A stretch of 64,000 nucleotides of DNA from Segatella oulorum JCM 14966 (GCF_000613785.1 NZ_BAJQ01000002.1:88283-152282); one strand, 5' to 3'; counted from the stretch's first letter, positions 1-14,053 are shown. Notes: generated from the sequence alone by a model not told the origin. Translations and numbers: made by a program.

Positions 1-1416
1 CATGTGCGCAATAACCTCCTGGGGTGGTCGTTAGCACAAATCATGCAAGCCAACGGAAACCGCGTGGTGAAGACCAATATCGTGAACGATCGCGGCATAC
101 ACATCTGCAAATCGATGCTCGCTTGGCTTAAATATGGCGACGGAATCACACCCGAAAAGGCCGGAAAGAAAGGCGATCATCTCATCGGCGACTTCTATGT
201 GGCCTTCGATAAGCATTACAAAGCAGAGTGTGAAGCGCTGCAAAAAGAGTATGTTGCAGCAGGCATGAGCGAAGAAGCTGCGGCAGAAAAAGCCAAGAAC
301 GAGGCGCCTTTGATGAAAGAAGCACGCCAGATGCTCGTGAAATGGGAGCAGAACGACCCCGAAATTCGCGCGCTCTGGGCACGCATGAACAACTGGGTTT
401 ACGCCGGATTCGACGAAACCTACAAGGCTTTGGGCGTGGGTTTCGACAAGATTTACTACGAATCGCAAACCTATCTCGAAGGAAAGAAAAAGGTGGAAGA
501 GGGACTTTCCAAAGGACTGTTCTTCAGAAAAGACGACAATAGCGTGTGGGCCGACCTCACAAACGAGGGCTTAGACCAGAAATTGTTGCTGCGTAGCGAC
601 GGCACTTCGGTCTACATGACGCAAGACATCGGCACAGCCGAGATGCGCTTTAAGGACTATCCCATCGACAAAATGATTTATGTGGTGGGCAATGAGCAAA
701 ACTATCACTTCCAAGTGCTGTCGATTTTGCTCGACCGATTGGGCTTCAAATGGGGCAAAGAGCTGGTGCATTTCTCCTATGGCATGGTGGAATTGCCCAA
801 CGGAAAGATGAAAAGCCGCGAAGGAACGGTGGTTGATGCCGACGAACTCATTGCGACCATGGTCAGCGATGCACGCCGAATGAGCGACGAGTTGGGCAAA
901 TTCCACGATATGAGCGAGGACGAAAAGCAGCGCATTGCACGCATCGTTGGTCTCGGAGCCTTGAAATATTTCATCCTGAAAGTGGATGCACGCAAGAACA
1001 TGTTGTTTAATCCTGAGGAGAGTATCGACTTCAATGGCAACACAGGGCCATTCATTCAATACACCTATGCGCGCATCCGTTCCATCCTAAGAAAGGCCGA
1101 AAGAGAGGCCATCCACGTGCCTACGCAGCTCGATGCGCATGCTCCGCTGAACGAAAAAGAGATTGAACTCATTCAAAAGATGAATGAATATGCCGCCGTT
1201 GTGGCGCAGGCCGGCAAGGATTATAGCCCCAGTGGCATCGCCAACTACTGCTATGAGCTGACAAAAGACTTCAATCAGTTCTATCATGATTATAGCATTT
1301 TGAATGCCGACACGCCCGAAGAGAAGACCACTCGCTTGGTGTTGGCGCAGAATGTAGCAAAGATTTTGAAGAACGGCATGGCGCTTTTGGGCATCGAAGT
1401 GCCCGAGAGAATGTAA
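1..1416 (+). CDS. argS: Arginyl-tRNA synthetase, 5' end outside window
   Basis: Class I synthetase that charges tRNA-Arg in the cytoplasm. The window opens inside the gene: the first codons read H-V-R-N-N-L-L-G-W-S, the end of the HIGH signature plus the following helix. The KMSKS-type loop is seen as GKMKSREG (about residue 265 of the visible part), followed by the helical anticodon-binding domain and a short end at ...IEVPERM. The visible 471 codons are the catalytic core and C-terminus; the N-terminal tRNA-binding domain lies upstream. The next gene starts 15 bases downstream, so the RNase H gene probably shares its transcript. Family identification is secure. Confidence 0.95.
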   Translation, partial: HVRNNLLGWSLAQIMQANGNRVVKTNIVNDRGIHICKSMLAWLKYGDGITPEKAGKKGDHLIGDFYVAFDKHYKAECEALQKEYVAAGMSEEAAAEKAKNEAPLMKEARQMLVKWEQNDPEIRALWARMNNWVYAGFDETYKALGVGFDKIYYESQTYLEGKKKVEEGLSKGLFFRKDDNSVWADLTNEGLDQKLLLRSDGTSVYMTQDIGTAEMRFKDYPIDKMIYVVGNEQNYHFQVLSILLDRLGFKWGKELVHFSYGMVELPNGKMKSREGTVVDADELIATMVSDARRMSDELGKFHDMSEDEKQRIARIVGLGALKYFILKVDARKNMLFNPEESIDFNGNTGPFIQYTYARIRSILRKAEREAIHVPTQLDAHAPLNEKEIELIQKMNEYAAVVAQAGKDYSPSGIANYCYELTKDFNQFYHDYSILNADTPEEKTTRLVLAQNVAKILKNGMALLGIEVPERM

Positions 1417-1431
1417 TCTTTCGGCACACTT

Positions 1432-1911
1432 ATGGCCAAAAAGTCAACCCTTTCCAACCCGCCTAACTGGCGAAACGACACGGTTCTTCCACTCCCTGCC
1501 GAGGTGAAAGCCATGGCTTGGGCGGTGGATGCAGCCTGTTCGGGCAACCCAGGCCCCATGGAATATCGGGCGATCGATTTGCAAACGGGTGCCGAAGTGT
1601 TCCATTTCGGCCCCACGCATGGCACCAACAACATCGGCGAATTCTTAGCCATCGTGCACGCGTTGGCCTTGCTCGACAAGCAACACGATACTGAACGCGT
1701 CGTTTATTCGGACAGCTATAACGCCATTTTGTGGGTGCACAACAAGAAATGCAAAACCAAATTGACACGTAATCCGCAAACCGAAGGGCTCTATCAGATT
1801 GTGGAACGTGCCGAGAAATGGCTGCAAACCCACCCCGTCACCACCCCCGTTCTGAAGTGGGAGACGAAGAAATGGGGCGAAGTGCCCGCCGATTTCGGCC
1901 GAAAGAAATAG
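1432..1911 (+). CDS. Ribonuclease H family protein
   Basis: Likely degrades the RNA strand of RNA-DNA hybrids in the cytoplasm. The 159-residue protein shows the RNase H order of acidic residues: VDAACSGNPGP (first Asp), NNIGEFLAI (Glu), VYSDSYNAI (Asp) and a C-terminal WGEVPADFGRK segment that supplies the last Asp. It begins 15 bases after argS. About 30 residues precede the first catalytic strand, an ordinary lead for this group, so I keep the ATG at the 5' edge of the frame. It lacks a separate hybrid-binding domain. It fits the viroplasmin/RNase HI-like bacterial group better than RNase HII. Confidence 0.85.
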   Translation: MAKKSTLSNPPNWRNDTVLPLPAEVKAMAWAVDAACSGNPGPMEYRAIDLQTGAEVFHFGPTHGTNNIGEFLAIVHALALLDKQHDTERVVYSDSYNAILWVHNKKCKTKLTRNPQTEGLYQIVERAEKWLQTHPVTTPVLKWETKKWGEVPADFGRKK

Positions 1912-2015
1912 GCCATCGCGCCACCATTGCAATCGCAACCTTCGGCAGGAGCAGCGCCCCTTTCATCTCTTCTTATGGATTTTCTTTCAAATATTCATCC
2001 TATTTATCCATTGAC

Positions 2016-2762
2016 ATGCAAACAACCATTCAACACATCATCACCAAAATGGCAGGACCGGGCATGCGTTTGCTGCTCGCTCCCATCTGTTTGTTCACCG
2101 CTTGTGGCACACAAGCGCAGGAAAAAACCTTTCAACCCACCCCACACTACCAGCAACGCGTGGCCGAGTTTGATGCCCATCCTGCCGTGAAAGCCCACTC
2201 CATCGTGATGCTCGGCAACAGTTTGACCGAGAATGGCGGCGATTGGAACGCCCGATTGCACACGCAAAACGTGGTCAACTATGGCATCATTGGCGACGAC
2301 ACCGAAGGCATGTTGCACCGCCTGCAGCAGATAACGCCCCATCATCCGCGCGCCATCTTCCTGCTTTGTGGCGTCAACGACCTCAGCCATCAGCTCTCAG
2401 CGCAAGAGGTTTTCGACCGCGTAACGCAGCTCATCGAGACCCTTCGCCGGCAAACCCCGCAGACCACGCTCTACATTCAAAGTCTCTTGCCCATCAATGA
2501 AGACTTTCAACGTTGGAAAACGCTCAACGGAAAAACCAACGATATCCCCGCCATCAACCGCCTGTTGAAAAGCTATTGCCAGGCAAAAGGCCTCACCTTT
2601 ATCGACATCTACCCCCACATGGTGGAACCCGGAACGGCGAAATTGGAACCTACCAACAGCACCGACGGTCTGCATCTGTCGAAAAAAGGCTATCAGATTT
2701 GGGCAGAAGTGTTGCGCCCCTACGCACAAAAAGAGGATAAGGCAGCCACAAAACAGCGCTAA
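2016..2762 (+). CDS. SGNH/GDSL-family hydrolase, probable lipoprotein
   Basis: Predicted envelope esterase or acetylhydrolase; substrate unknown. Block I is seen as GNSLTE (GDS variant with the nucleophilic Ser), the block II Gly in GIIGDDTEG, block III as CGVND, and the catalytic Asp-His pair as DGLHLS near the C-terminus. All catalytic residues are therefore present. The N-terminus carries LLLAPICLFTAC, a lipobox-like end to a signal peptide, so the mature protein is probably lipid-anchored. Starts at 2016, 2049 and 2064 are all possible; 2049 gives the most normal signal length, while 2016 is the longest plausible start clear of the RNase H gene. It sits alone between rnh and the TonB receptor. 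Confidence 0.8.
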   Translation: MQTTIQHIITKMAGPGMRLLLAPICLFTACGTQAQEKTFQPTPHYQQRVAEFDAHPAVKAHSIVMLGNSLTENGGDWNARLHTQNVVNYGIIGDDTEGMLHRLQQITPHHPRAIFLLCGVNDLSHQLSAQEVFDRVTQLIETLRRQTPQTTLYIQSLLPINEDFQRWKTLNGKTNDIPAINRLLKSYCQAKGLTFIDIYPHMVEPGTAKLEPTNSTDGLHLSKKGYQIWAEVLRPYAQKEDKAATKQR

Positions 2763-2835
2763 TCGCCCATAGCCGCAACATCCATCATCAGCAGACAGGC
2801 TCCAAGAAGCACATCTGCTGATGACTTTTTTATGC

Positions 2836-2923
2836 CATTTTGCAGCACAATCTCACGCACTTTACGCTGCAATTTACACCACTTTTCCGCACAAAACAGT
2901 CCACTTTACTCGCAGCAAAAGCC
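2836..2923 (+). repeat. 22-bp periodic repeat, four units
   Basis: Four consecutive 22-base units start at 2836, 2858, 2880 and 2902 with no slippage. Each opens with CATTTT or CACTTT and has a GC-CAA-like block about 10-15 bases in. The units are degenerate between those blocks. The array lies just upstream of the TonB receptor promoter and belongs to the same family as 18669-18955. Confidence 0.75.
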
Positions 2924-2947
2924 CCCTTTTTCTCCTTATAAATGATG

Positions 2948-2979
2948 ATTGTGCACAAAAAGAAAAAGCCGTAACTTTG
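2948..2979 (+). promoter_or_regulatory. Promoter of the TonB/hem operon
   Basis: Bacteroidota-type promoter: -7 box TAACTTTG at 2972-2979 and ATTG at 2948-2951, 20 bases upstream. It is 26 bases before the TonB receptor start and fits transcription of the four-gene operon. Confidence 0.7.
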
Positions 2980-3005
2980 CAGTTGCATATTAACAAAACA
3001 TAGAA

Positions 3006-5078
3006 ATGAAGTCTTCGCTCCTCCTTTTCGCCGCCATCCTCCCCTTAAAAGGGCTCGCCGAAACGGCCGATTCAACGATTGCGCAGCACCACACTTTAGA
3101 GGAAGTGGTGGTGAGAGGCTTTAAACAAGACAACTTAAGCCGAGCACCCTTGTCGGTATCGGTGGCAGGAAGCACCTTCTTGCAACGCAATGAGCTCAAC
3201 GGCCTGCGCGACATGAGCAGCGTGTTCCCCAATCTTTTCATCGCCGATTATGGCGCACGGCAAAACACCCCCATCTACATTCGCGGCATAGGCTCAAAAA
3301 CCAACGCGCCATCGGTGGGCTTATATGTCGACGGAATGCCCTATTTTGAGCGGTCGGTTGTCGACATGGATATTGCTGGAATCAGCGGTATTGAGGTGCT
3401 TCGCGGTCCACAAGGCACGCTATATGGACGCAATTCAACGGGCGGTCTCATCAACCTCTACACCTATTCGCCGTTGGATTATCAAAACACCATGGCCAAA
3501 ATCAGCTATGGTTCGCGCAACGATCTGCGCCTCGGCGTGAACCATTATCAAAAAATTTCATCGCACGTGGGCATCAATGTGGCGGCCAATTACCACCACA
3601 ACGATGGTTTTTTCCGCAACCTTTATACGGGAGCGAAGGCCGACAACCTGCAAAGTGCCAACGCCAAAGTGGGACTTGCCTGGCAAGCCACGCCGCTTTG
3701 GACGATGCGTCTCAGTGCACTTTTCGACCATTCCACGCAGGGTGGCTACCCATACGGCCACTATCATGCGGTCGATAACACCGCCGATGCCGTGAATTAC
3801 AACCGCCCCGGCAACTATCGCCGCAATCTTTTCACGGCAGGAATAAATTGGCTCTACAAAGGAAATGCGGTGCATTTCAACAGCCAGACATCGGTTCAGC
3901 TGAGTAAAGACAAGCAACAGATTGACCAAGATTTCACACCGCGCGACCTGTTTTTCACGCTAACGGGCTTGAAACAAACGCTCGTGAGCCAGGAGTTCAC
4001 GCTACGTTCGGCCAAAGACAACAGCCGCTACCACTGGATGGTGGGCGCATTTGGCTTCTATCAACGGCTCAACAACGCCATTGAGACGCAATTCTTTACC
4101 CCCAATTATGCCACACCTAAGTTCTATCATACCCCCACTTGGGGCGGCGCTTTCTACCATCAATCGGCTTATGACCTGACAAAAACGTTGCGCGTGGCGG
4201 TGGGTTTGCGCTATGATTACGAGCGTGTGGCACAAGATTATGAAGCCAACAAATACACGTTGACCACGGGATGGAGCAGCCTTGTGCGCACGGCGGCGTT
4301 CAACGACCACACGCATTTCAGCCAAATCACGCCGAAATTCACCGTCAGCCAGCAACTGAGTGCCGACAAAATGGTCTATGCCTCGGTGGCAAGAGGCTAC
4401 AAAGCAGGCGGTTACAACGTCACTTCGACCACCACAACGCTGCCGGCTTACGACCCAGAATACAACTGGAACTACGAGATTGGTGTCAAGTTGGGCTTCC
4501 TACAGGGCAGACTTCAAACCGAGATGAGCCTGTTTTACATCGATTGGAAGCATCAACAAGTCACCACAACCGTGCCGGGATTGGGCAACATCATCAACAA
4601 TGCGGGCCATTCTGACAGCAAAGGTTTTGAGCTTTCGGCCACCTATCGCCCCCTCATGGGCTTAGAATTGCAGGCCAATTACGGTTACACCTACGCCCGG
4701 TTTCTGCGCTACGAGAAGAGCGCCACGGTGCATTTCACGGGCAACATGCTGCCGATGGTGCCCCGACAGACCATGGCTTTCGCGGCCAACTACACCTTGT
4801 TCCACGTCATGGGCTTAGATAAACTCATGCTGAATGCAGCACTCACGGGCACGGGAAAGATTTATTGGACCGAGGATAACCAACTAAAACAGCCGTTTTA
4901 TGCGCTGCTCAACCTGAAGATTGCAGCCACGAAAGGGCGCTTTACGTGGGAACTGTGGAGTAAAAACACCACCAACACGCGCTACATGAGCTATGCCTTT
5001 GCCTCGTCTGCCCTGTATGCTCAGCGCGGAAAACCCTTCATGATGGGCACTTCTATCCTCTTTAAACTCAACCCATAA
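3006..5078 (+). CDS. TonB-dependent outer-membrane receptor
   Basis: Outer-membrane barrel for energised uptake. It has a signal peptide (MKSSLLLFAAILPLKGLAE), a TonB-box-like LEEVVVRG at about residue 30, then a plug domain with YIRGIGS, GLYVDGMPY and EVLRGPQGTLYGRNSTGG, followed by a roughly 500-residue barrel. It has no N-terminal carboxypeptidase-like domain and no SusD partner, so it is a classical siderophore/porphyrin-type receptor rather than a polysaccharide SusC. The MFS gene starts 2 bases after its stop and is followed by two late heme-pathway genes, so a porphyrin or heme-related ligand is a reasonable inference. The ligand is not shown by the sequence. Confidence 0.9.
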   Translation: MKSSLLLFAAILPLKGLAETADSTIAQHHTLEEVVVRGFKQDNLSRAPLSVSVAGSTFLQRNELNGLRDMSSVFPNLFIADYGARQNTPIYIRGIGSKTNAPSVGLYVDGMPYFERSVVDMDIAGISGIEVLRGPQGTLYGRNSTGGLINLYTYSPLDYQNTMAKISYGSRNDLRLGVNHYQKISSHVGINVAANYHHNDGFFRNLYTGAKADNLQSANAKVGLAWQATPLWTMRLSALFDHSTQGGYPYGHYHAVDNTADAVNYNRPGNYRRNLFTAGINWLYKGNAVHFNSQTSVQLSKDKQQIDQDFTPRDLFFTLTGLKQTLVSQEFTLRSAKDNSRYHWMVGAFGFYQRLNNAIETQFFTPNYATPKFYHTPTWGGAFYHQSAYDLTKTLRVAVGLRYDYERVAQDYEANKYTLTTGWSSLVRTAAFNDHTHFSQITPKFTVSQQLSADKMVYASVARGYKAGGYNVTSTTTTLPAYDPEYNWNYEIGVKLGFLQGRLQTEMSLFYIDWKHQQVTTTVPGLGNIINNAGHSDSKGFELSATYRPLMGLELQANYGYTYARFLRYEKSATVHFTGNMLPMVPRQTMAFAANYTLFHVMGLDKLMLNAALTGTGKIYWTEDNQLKQPFYALLNLKIAATKGRFTWELWSKNTTNTRYMSYAFASSALYAQRGKPFMMGTSILFKLNP

Positions 5079-5080
5079 CA

Positions 5081-6322
5081 ATGGAACAGCAAGAAGAAAT
5101 CAGCGAACATTCCTCACAGAAAGCGGGCTACCTGTCCACTTTCTTCAATCTTTATCTGGCCCAAGCCGTGCCGATGAGCTTCTTTACCACGGCACTTCAA
5201 GTCATTTTGCGCGAGCAAGCGGTGCCCCTTTCGCTCATTGGTTTGCTGCAAATCGTGAAACTTCCGTGGATTTTAAAGGTGTTTTGGTCGCCCGCTATCG
5301 ACCGACATTGCCACACGATTAGAGATTATAAACGCACGATTATCGGTGCGGAAATCGTGTATGCCCTGTTGATTTTGGTGACAAGCCTTTTCGATTTGCA
5401 CACTATTCTGCCCCTTTCCTTCCACCTGCTCATCGTGCTTATCCTTCTTGCTTTGGCTGCTTCGGCCACACAAGACATCGCCACCGACGCCTTGGCCATA
5501 CGCACTTCGGCACCTCATCAACGCGGATTGCTCAACAGCATGCAGTCGATGGGCAGCTTTGGTGGCAGTCTTTTGGGCAGCGGAGTGCTCTTGATGGTGC
5601 TCCATTCTTATGGTTGGAACCGCGTAACCCAGTGCTTAAGTCTGTTTGTTCTCATCGCCATGGTGCCGCTATGGCTGCATAAAAAGCTACGGTTTCAGCA
5701 AGAACGGCCGACCAAACAGCGGGCCACTTGGAGAGACTTTGGGCACTTTTTCACCCAAAAAGGCATCAGCCGGCAACTCATTTTCCTCGTGCTCTACTAC
5801 ACAGGCATCATCGGTATCATGTCGATGCTCAAACCGTTTATGGTCGATTTGGGCTACTCGATGAAAGAAATTGGCTTTCTTTGTGGCATAGTGGGCATTG
5901 GTTCGGCCTTCATCATGGCCTATCCTGCGGGGTTGTTGGTGCGCCGTTGGGGGGTGCAACGCATGCGCATCGTCTTCGCTTTCGTGATGTTTTTGGCCAC
6001 CCTTGCCTTCGTTTGGCTCGCCATGAACCGCCCTTCTACCCCCATGTTAACCGCTGCTATCATCGTGCTTTGGGGCAGTTACGGCATGGGAACAGTGGTG
6101 GTTTACACCTCATCGATGCAACATGTGCGCACAGGACGTGAGGGAACCGACTTCACGATCCAAACAGTTATCACCCATCTCATGGGCATTCTCATTGCCA
6201 TCGTGGCCAGTTTAATAGCCCATTGCGCGGGCTACACGGGCATGTTTGCCATGCAGAGTAGCCTCGCTTTGGGCTCTTTTCTCTACACGTTGCACCTGTA
6301 TAAAACAGCAAAACAACAATGA
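5081..6322 (+). CDS. MFS transporter (AmpG-like fold)
   Basis: Inner-membrane permease of 413 residues with about twelve hydrophobic segments. The opening segment (STFFNLYLAQAVPMSFF, then LLQIVKLPWILKVFWSPAIDRH) matches the AmpG/acetyl-CoA-transporter branch of the major facilitator superfamily. It starts 2 bases after the TonB receptor and its stop overlaps the hemN start (ATGA), so the genes are almost certainly co-transcribed and translationally coupled. The pairing with an outer-membrane receptor suggests it carries the same substrate across the inner membrane. With HemN and HemG downstream, a tetrapyrrole precursor is my inference; muropeptides, the AmpG substrate, are the alternative. 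Confidence 0.85.
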   Translation: MEQQEEISEHSSQKAGYLSTFFNLYLAQAVPMSFFTTALQVILREQAVPLSLIGLLQIVKLPWILKVFWSPAIDRHCHTIRDYKRTIIGAEIVYALLILVTSLFDLHTILPLSFHLLIVLILLALAASATQDIATDALAIRTSAPHQRGLLNSMQSMGSFGGSLLGSGVLLMVLHSYGWNRVTQCLSLFVLIAMVPLWLHKKLRFQQERPTKQRATWRDFGHFFTQKGISRQLIFLVLYYTGIIGIMSMLKPFMVDLGYSMKEIGFLCGIVGIGSAFIMAYPAGLLVRRWGVQRMRIVFAFVMFLATLAFVWLAMNRPSTPMLTAAIIVLWGSYGMGTVVVYTSSMQHVRTGREGTDFTIQTVITHLMGILIAIVASLIAHCAGYTGMFAMQSSLALGSFLYTLHLYKTAKQQ

Positions 6323-7682
6323 ACGAAACGCTTTTCAAGAAATATAATGTGCCCGTTCCACGCTATACGAGCTATCCTACAGCCAATGAATTTGAGCCTT
6401 TCGATGCCCATCGCTATCTGAAAGCCGTTGAAACATCGAACGATGCCGCAGCCGATAACATCTCTTTCTATATCCATGTGCCCTTTTGCAGGCATCTTTG
6501 CCATTATTGTGGCTGCAATTCGGTGGCCATGGCACAGCCCAAACGCATTGAAGAATATTTTGAAACGCTGCACCAAGAAATTGACTTGCTGCTGCCTCAT
6601 CTGCGAAAAGACCGCCGCATCAGTCAGATTCATTATGGCGGAGGCAGCCCTTCTTCCATGCCGTTGCCGCTCATTCGTGGCATCAACGAGCACCTGTTGT
6701 CGGCCTTTTCAACCATCGACAAGCCCGAAATTGCCATCGAATGTCACCCCGGCTATCTCGAATCCAACGATTGGCAATACCTGTTGGACAGCGGATTTAA
6801 CCGCTTTAGCCTCGGCATTCAGGATTTTAACACCGACGTTCTGCGCACGGTGAACCGACGACCGAGCCTGCTTCCTGTGGCCGACATCATGGAAATTCTG
6901 CGCAAAGGCGGTGCAAAAGTCAACTTCGACTTTATCTATGGTCTGCCAAAACAAACCACAACGGAGTTTGTTTCGACCATCCAAACGGCCATTTCACTGC
7001 ATCCCAATCGCTTAGTAACATTCAGTTACGCCCACCTTCCAAGCCTTTTCAAGCGGCAAATGATTTTGGAAAAGGCGGGACTTCCACTGCAAACTGAGAA
7101 GTTAAAGATGTTTGAAGAGGCCTCGAAAATGCTGCAATCGGCAGGCTATGTGCCCATCGGTATGGACCATTTCGTGCTGCCCGACGACGATTTGAATGTG
7201 GCTTTGCAGCACCACACACTGCATCGTAACTTCCAAGCTATTGCCCTCGCCGCATCACTGCGCAGGTTTACGCCTTCGGTGTGTCAGGCATCAGCCAGTT
7301 GGATGCCGCCTATGCGCAGAACGCCAAGGATATTTCGGCCTACATGGCGCAAGTGAATGCCAGCCAAATGCCCATCCAACGGGGTTACGCCTTAGCGCCT
7401 TGGCAACGCATTACACGGGAAGTGATTGAATGTATCATGTGCAACAACGCCATCAACTGGCACGACATGGCGCAGCGTTTGCATGTTTCGGTCGACGAAA
7501 TCAAGCAGACTATCCACTACAACGAAGCCGAATTGCACACTCTGCAAACCGATGGTTTGATTGCTTTCGATGCCGATTCGATGGAAATCACACCCGATGG
7601 ACTGCCCTTTGTGCGCAATGTGGCAGCCGCTTTCGACCCGATGATGCGCCATAACCATCGGCTTTTTTCCAAACCTGTCTAA
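6319..7682 (+). CDS. hemN: Oxygen-independent coproporphyrinogen III oxidase, one-base frameshift
   Basis: Radical-SAM enzyme that decarboxylates coproporphyrinogen III to protoporphyrinogen IX without oxygen. The [4Fe-4S] motif is CRHLCHYC at about residue 57, followed by YGGGSPS and QDFNTDVLRTVNR. Near residue 306 the reading frame breaks: after LHRNFQ the sequence CAAGCTATTGC would restore G-Y-C-P-R-R with one extra G, and the protein continues in the next frame as FGVSGISQLDAAYAQN to the stop at 7682. Joined length is normal for HemN. The single missing G is part of a window-wide deletion pattern, so the gene is probably intact in the organism. It overlaps the MFS gene by 4 bases. Confidence 0.9.
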
Positions 7683-7689
7683 CATTTTT

Positions 7690-9087
7690 ATGTTTAAAAC
7701 AATGCAAAACGAGAAGCAATCCCCAATAGATGCTGTCGTCATCGGTGCCGGACTCACTGGCTTAACCACTGCACACACGCTCAAAAAACGCGGCAAGTCG
7801 GTCGTAGTGGTGGAGAAAAAGAACCGCATTGGCGGCCAAATTCAAACCCACCAGCAAGGCGATTTCACCTTTGAGAGTGGTCCAAACACGGGCATTGTGA
7901 GCTATCCTGAGGTGGCAGAGCTATTTCAAGATCTCGAAAAATGGGGTTGTCAGCTCGAAGAAGCGTACGAAGAAGCGCGGCAACGTTGGATTTGGAAGGG
8001 CACGAAGTTTCATGCTTTACCCGCTAATCCCATAGCCGCTTTGCGCACACCGCTCTTCACTTGGCGCGACAAATGGGGCATTTTGCGCGAACCTTTCCGC
8101 CCAAAAGGTACCAATCCCAATGAGGATGTGGCGACAATGGTGGTGCGACGATTGGGCAAAAGCTATTTAGATTATGCCGTAGACCCTTTCATTTCGGGCG
8201 TCTATGCAGGCGATCCCCACACGCTCATCACGCGATTTGCCCTGCCAAAGCTTTACAACTTAGAGCAAAACTATGGCAGTTTCATTCGTGGTGCCATCGC
8301 TAAAAGCAAAGAAAAGAAAAGCCATCGCGACCGATTGGCCACGAAAAAGGTGTTTTCTGCGGTAGGAGGATTGCAGCATTTGGTCGATGCTCTGGCACAA
8401 TCTGTAGGTCATGAGCACATCATCTTGCAGGCAAACAACGTGATTGTCACGCCCGTTGATGGCCAATGGCAGGTGGATTACACCGCCACAGCGGGCGAAA
8501 AGGTGAGCCTTCGCTGCCGAAAAGTCATCACAACGGTGGGGGCTTACGCGCTGAAAGCCATGCTTCCGTTTGTTAAAGACAGCGACATGGCACCGATTTC
8601 TGCGCTGCGTTATGCGCCTATCGTGCAGGCCAGTGTAGGCTTTTCAGATGCACATGGCATTGAAAACAAGGCTTTTGGCGGGCTTATTCCCTCGTGCGAA
8701 CGGCAACAACTCTTGGGCATTCTCTTTCCATCAGCTTGTTTTTCACGGCGTTGTCCGGCACAAGGTGCCCTCTTTTCGTTCTTCCTTGGAGGGTTGAAAC
8801 ACGCTGAAATGTTGGATAAAACCGATGATAAACTGCGCGAAATCATCATGAAAGCCTTGCCCATGATGCTCGGTTTTCCTCATGATGTGCAACCCGATAG
8901 GATACAATTCTTCCGCCATGCGCGTGCCATTCCGCAGTATGAGCTGTCGAGTGGCGACCGTTTTGCCGCCGTAGCGCGCATAGAACAGGCGCATTCCGGC
9001 ATCGTTATTGGCGGTAATCTGCGCGATGGCATCGGCATGGCCGACCGCATTCGCCAAGGTGTTGCCATGGGTATGCAAGACGATTAA
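7690..9087 (+). CDS. hemG: Protoporphyrinogen oxidase (HemY-type, FAD)
   Basis: Flavoprotein that oxidises protoporphyrinogen IX to protoporphyrin IX. The N-terminus carries the dinucleotide fold VVIGAGLTGLTTA with the following acidic VVVVEKK and GGQIQT. The middle shows the usual SGVYAGDP segment, and the C-terminus has the second FAD-binding stretch GGNLRDGIGMADRIRQG. Length (465 residues) is normal. It follows hemN by 7 bases and ends the operon before a strong hairpin. The 7690 ATG could be replaced by an in-frame ATG at 7702 (MQNEKQSP), which gives a tighter N-terminus. The HemY/HemG name varies between databases; this is the FAD amine-oxidase-like form. Confidence 0.9.
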   Translation: MFKTMQNEKQSPIDAVVIGAGLTGLTTAHTLKKRGKSVVVVEKKNRIGGQIQTHQQGDFTFESGPNTGIVSYPEVAELFQDLEKWGCQLEEAYEEARQRWIWKGTKFHALPANPIAALRTPLFTWRDKWGILREPFRPKGTNPNEDVATMVVRRLGKSYLDYAVDPFISGVYAGDPHTLITRFALPKLYNLEQNYGSFIRGAIAKSKEKKSHRDRLATKKVFSAVGGLQHLVDALAQSVGHEHIILQANNVIVTPVDGQWQVDYTATAGEKVSLRCRKVITTVGAYALKAMLPFVKDSDMAPISALRYAPIVQASVGFSDAHGIENKAFGGLIPSCERQQLLGILFPSACFSRRCPAQGALFSFFLGGLKHAEMLDKTDDKLREIIMKALPMMLGFPHDVQPDRIQFFRHARAIPQYELSSGDRFAAVARIEQAHSGIVIGGNLRDGIGMADRIRQGVAMGMQDD

Positions 9088-9148
9088 GCAGATTTTGCAG
9101 CATCATTCCCCACGAACAAGCCCAAAAGGCATGCCACAAAAATGAAAA

Positions 9149-9181
9149 AAGGCGCACGCTTCATCACGGAGCGTGCGCCTT
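9149..9181. terminator. Bidirectional terminator between hemG and beta-galactosidase genes
   Basis: Perfect 12-bp stem (AAGGCGCACGCT at 9149-9160 with its complement at 9170-9181) and a 9-base loop. It lies between convergent genes, with an A-run on the left that becomes a U-run for the minus-strand gene. Confidence 0.85.
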
Positions 9182-9217
9182 ACTATTGTATGACTAAAAC
9201 CTTTCCTTAAGAAAAAC

Positions 9218-12424
<3,207 letters not shown>

Positions 12425-12455
12425 TTAATGCAAATGATAATAGGTTAGAACGGGA

Positions 12456-12463
12456 CAAAGATA
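12456..12463 (-). promoter_or_regulatory. Promoter -7 box for the beta-galactosidase gene
   Basis: On the minus strand this reads TATCTTTG, a full match to TAnnTTTG, with a TTG about 20 bases further upstream. It gives a 5' leader of roughly 40 bases before the start at 12412. Confidence 0.65.
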
Positions 12464-12581
12464 GGCAAAAAAGACCCATGTCCCAATAATAATTTGTGAA
12501 ATAAACAAAAAAGGTAACGGGGGAATGAACCACCTTGCTGCATGGGTGAGCCGTTTGTGATGTCACTTGCAACACAAAAAA

Positions 12582-12659
12582 GGGCTTTCGATGCTCCTTT
12601 GCCCATCAGCACTGCGGCAGAAATGCCACAAAACTCATCACAGCAAGCATCAAAAGCCC
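12582..12659 (-). terminator. Probable enolase terminator
   Basis: A 14-base arm (GGGCTTTCGATGCT, 12582-12595) pairs with 12646-12659 with one mismatch, enclosing about 50 bases. On the minus strand it is followed by a run of U. It lies just past the enolase stop; the long loop makes it less certain than a simple hairpin. Confidence 0.55.
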
Positions 12660-12678
12660 CCTGAAAACCAATATTCTT

Positions 12679-14013
<1,335 letters not shown>

Positions 14014-14022
14014 TTAATGCCA

Positions 14023-14053
14023 CAAAGATAACAATTTTTTGGTGGATAAACAA
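14023..14053 (-). promoter_or_regulatory. Enolase promoter
   Basis: On the minus strand the -7 box TATCTTTG lies at 14023-14030, and TTG at 14051-14053 is 20 bases upstream. This is a near-consensus Bacteroidota promoter, fitting a highly expressed gene. Confidence 0.75.

Noticed and set aside
7237..7280. Programmed ribosomal frameshift in hemN
   Set aside because: There is no slippery heptamer or downstream structure, and the same one-base loss recurs in unrelated genes.
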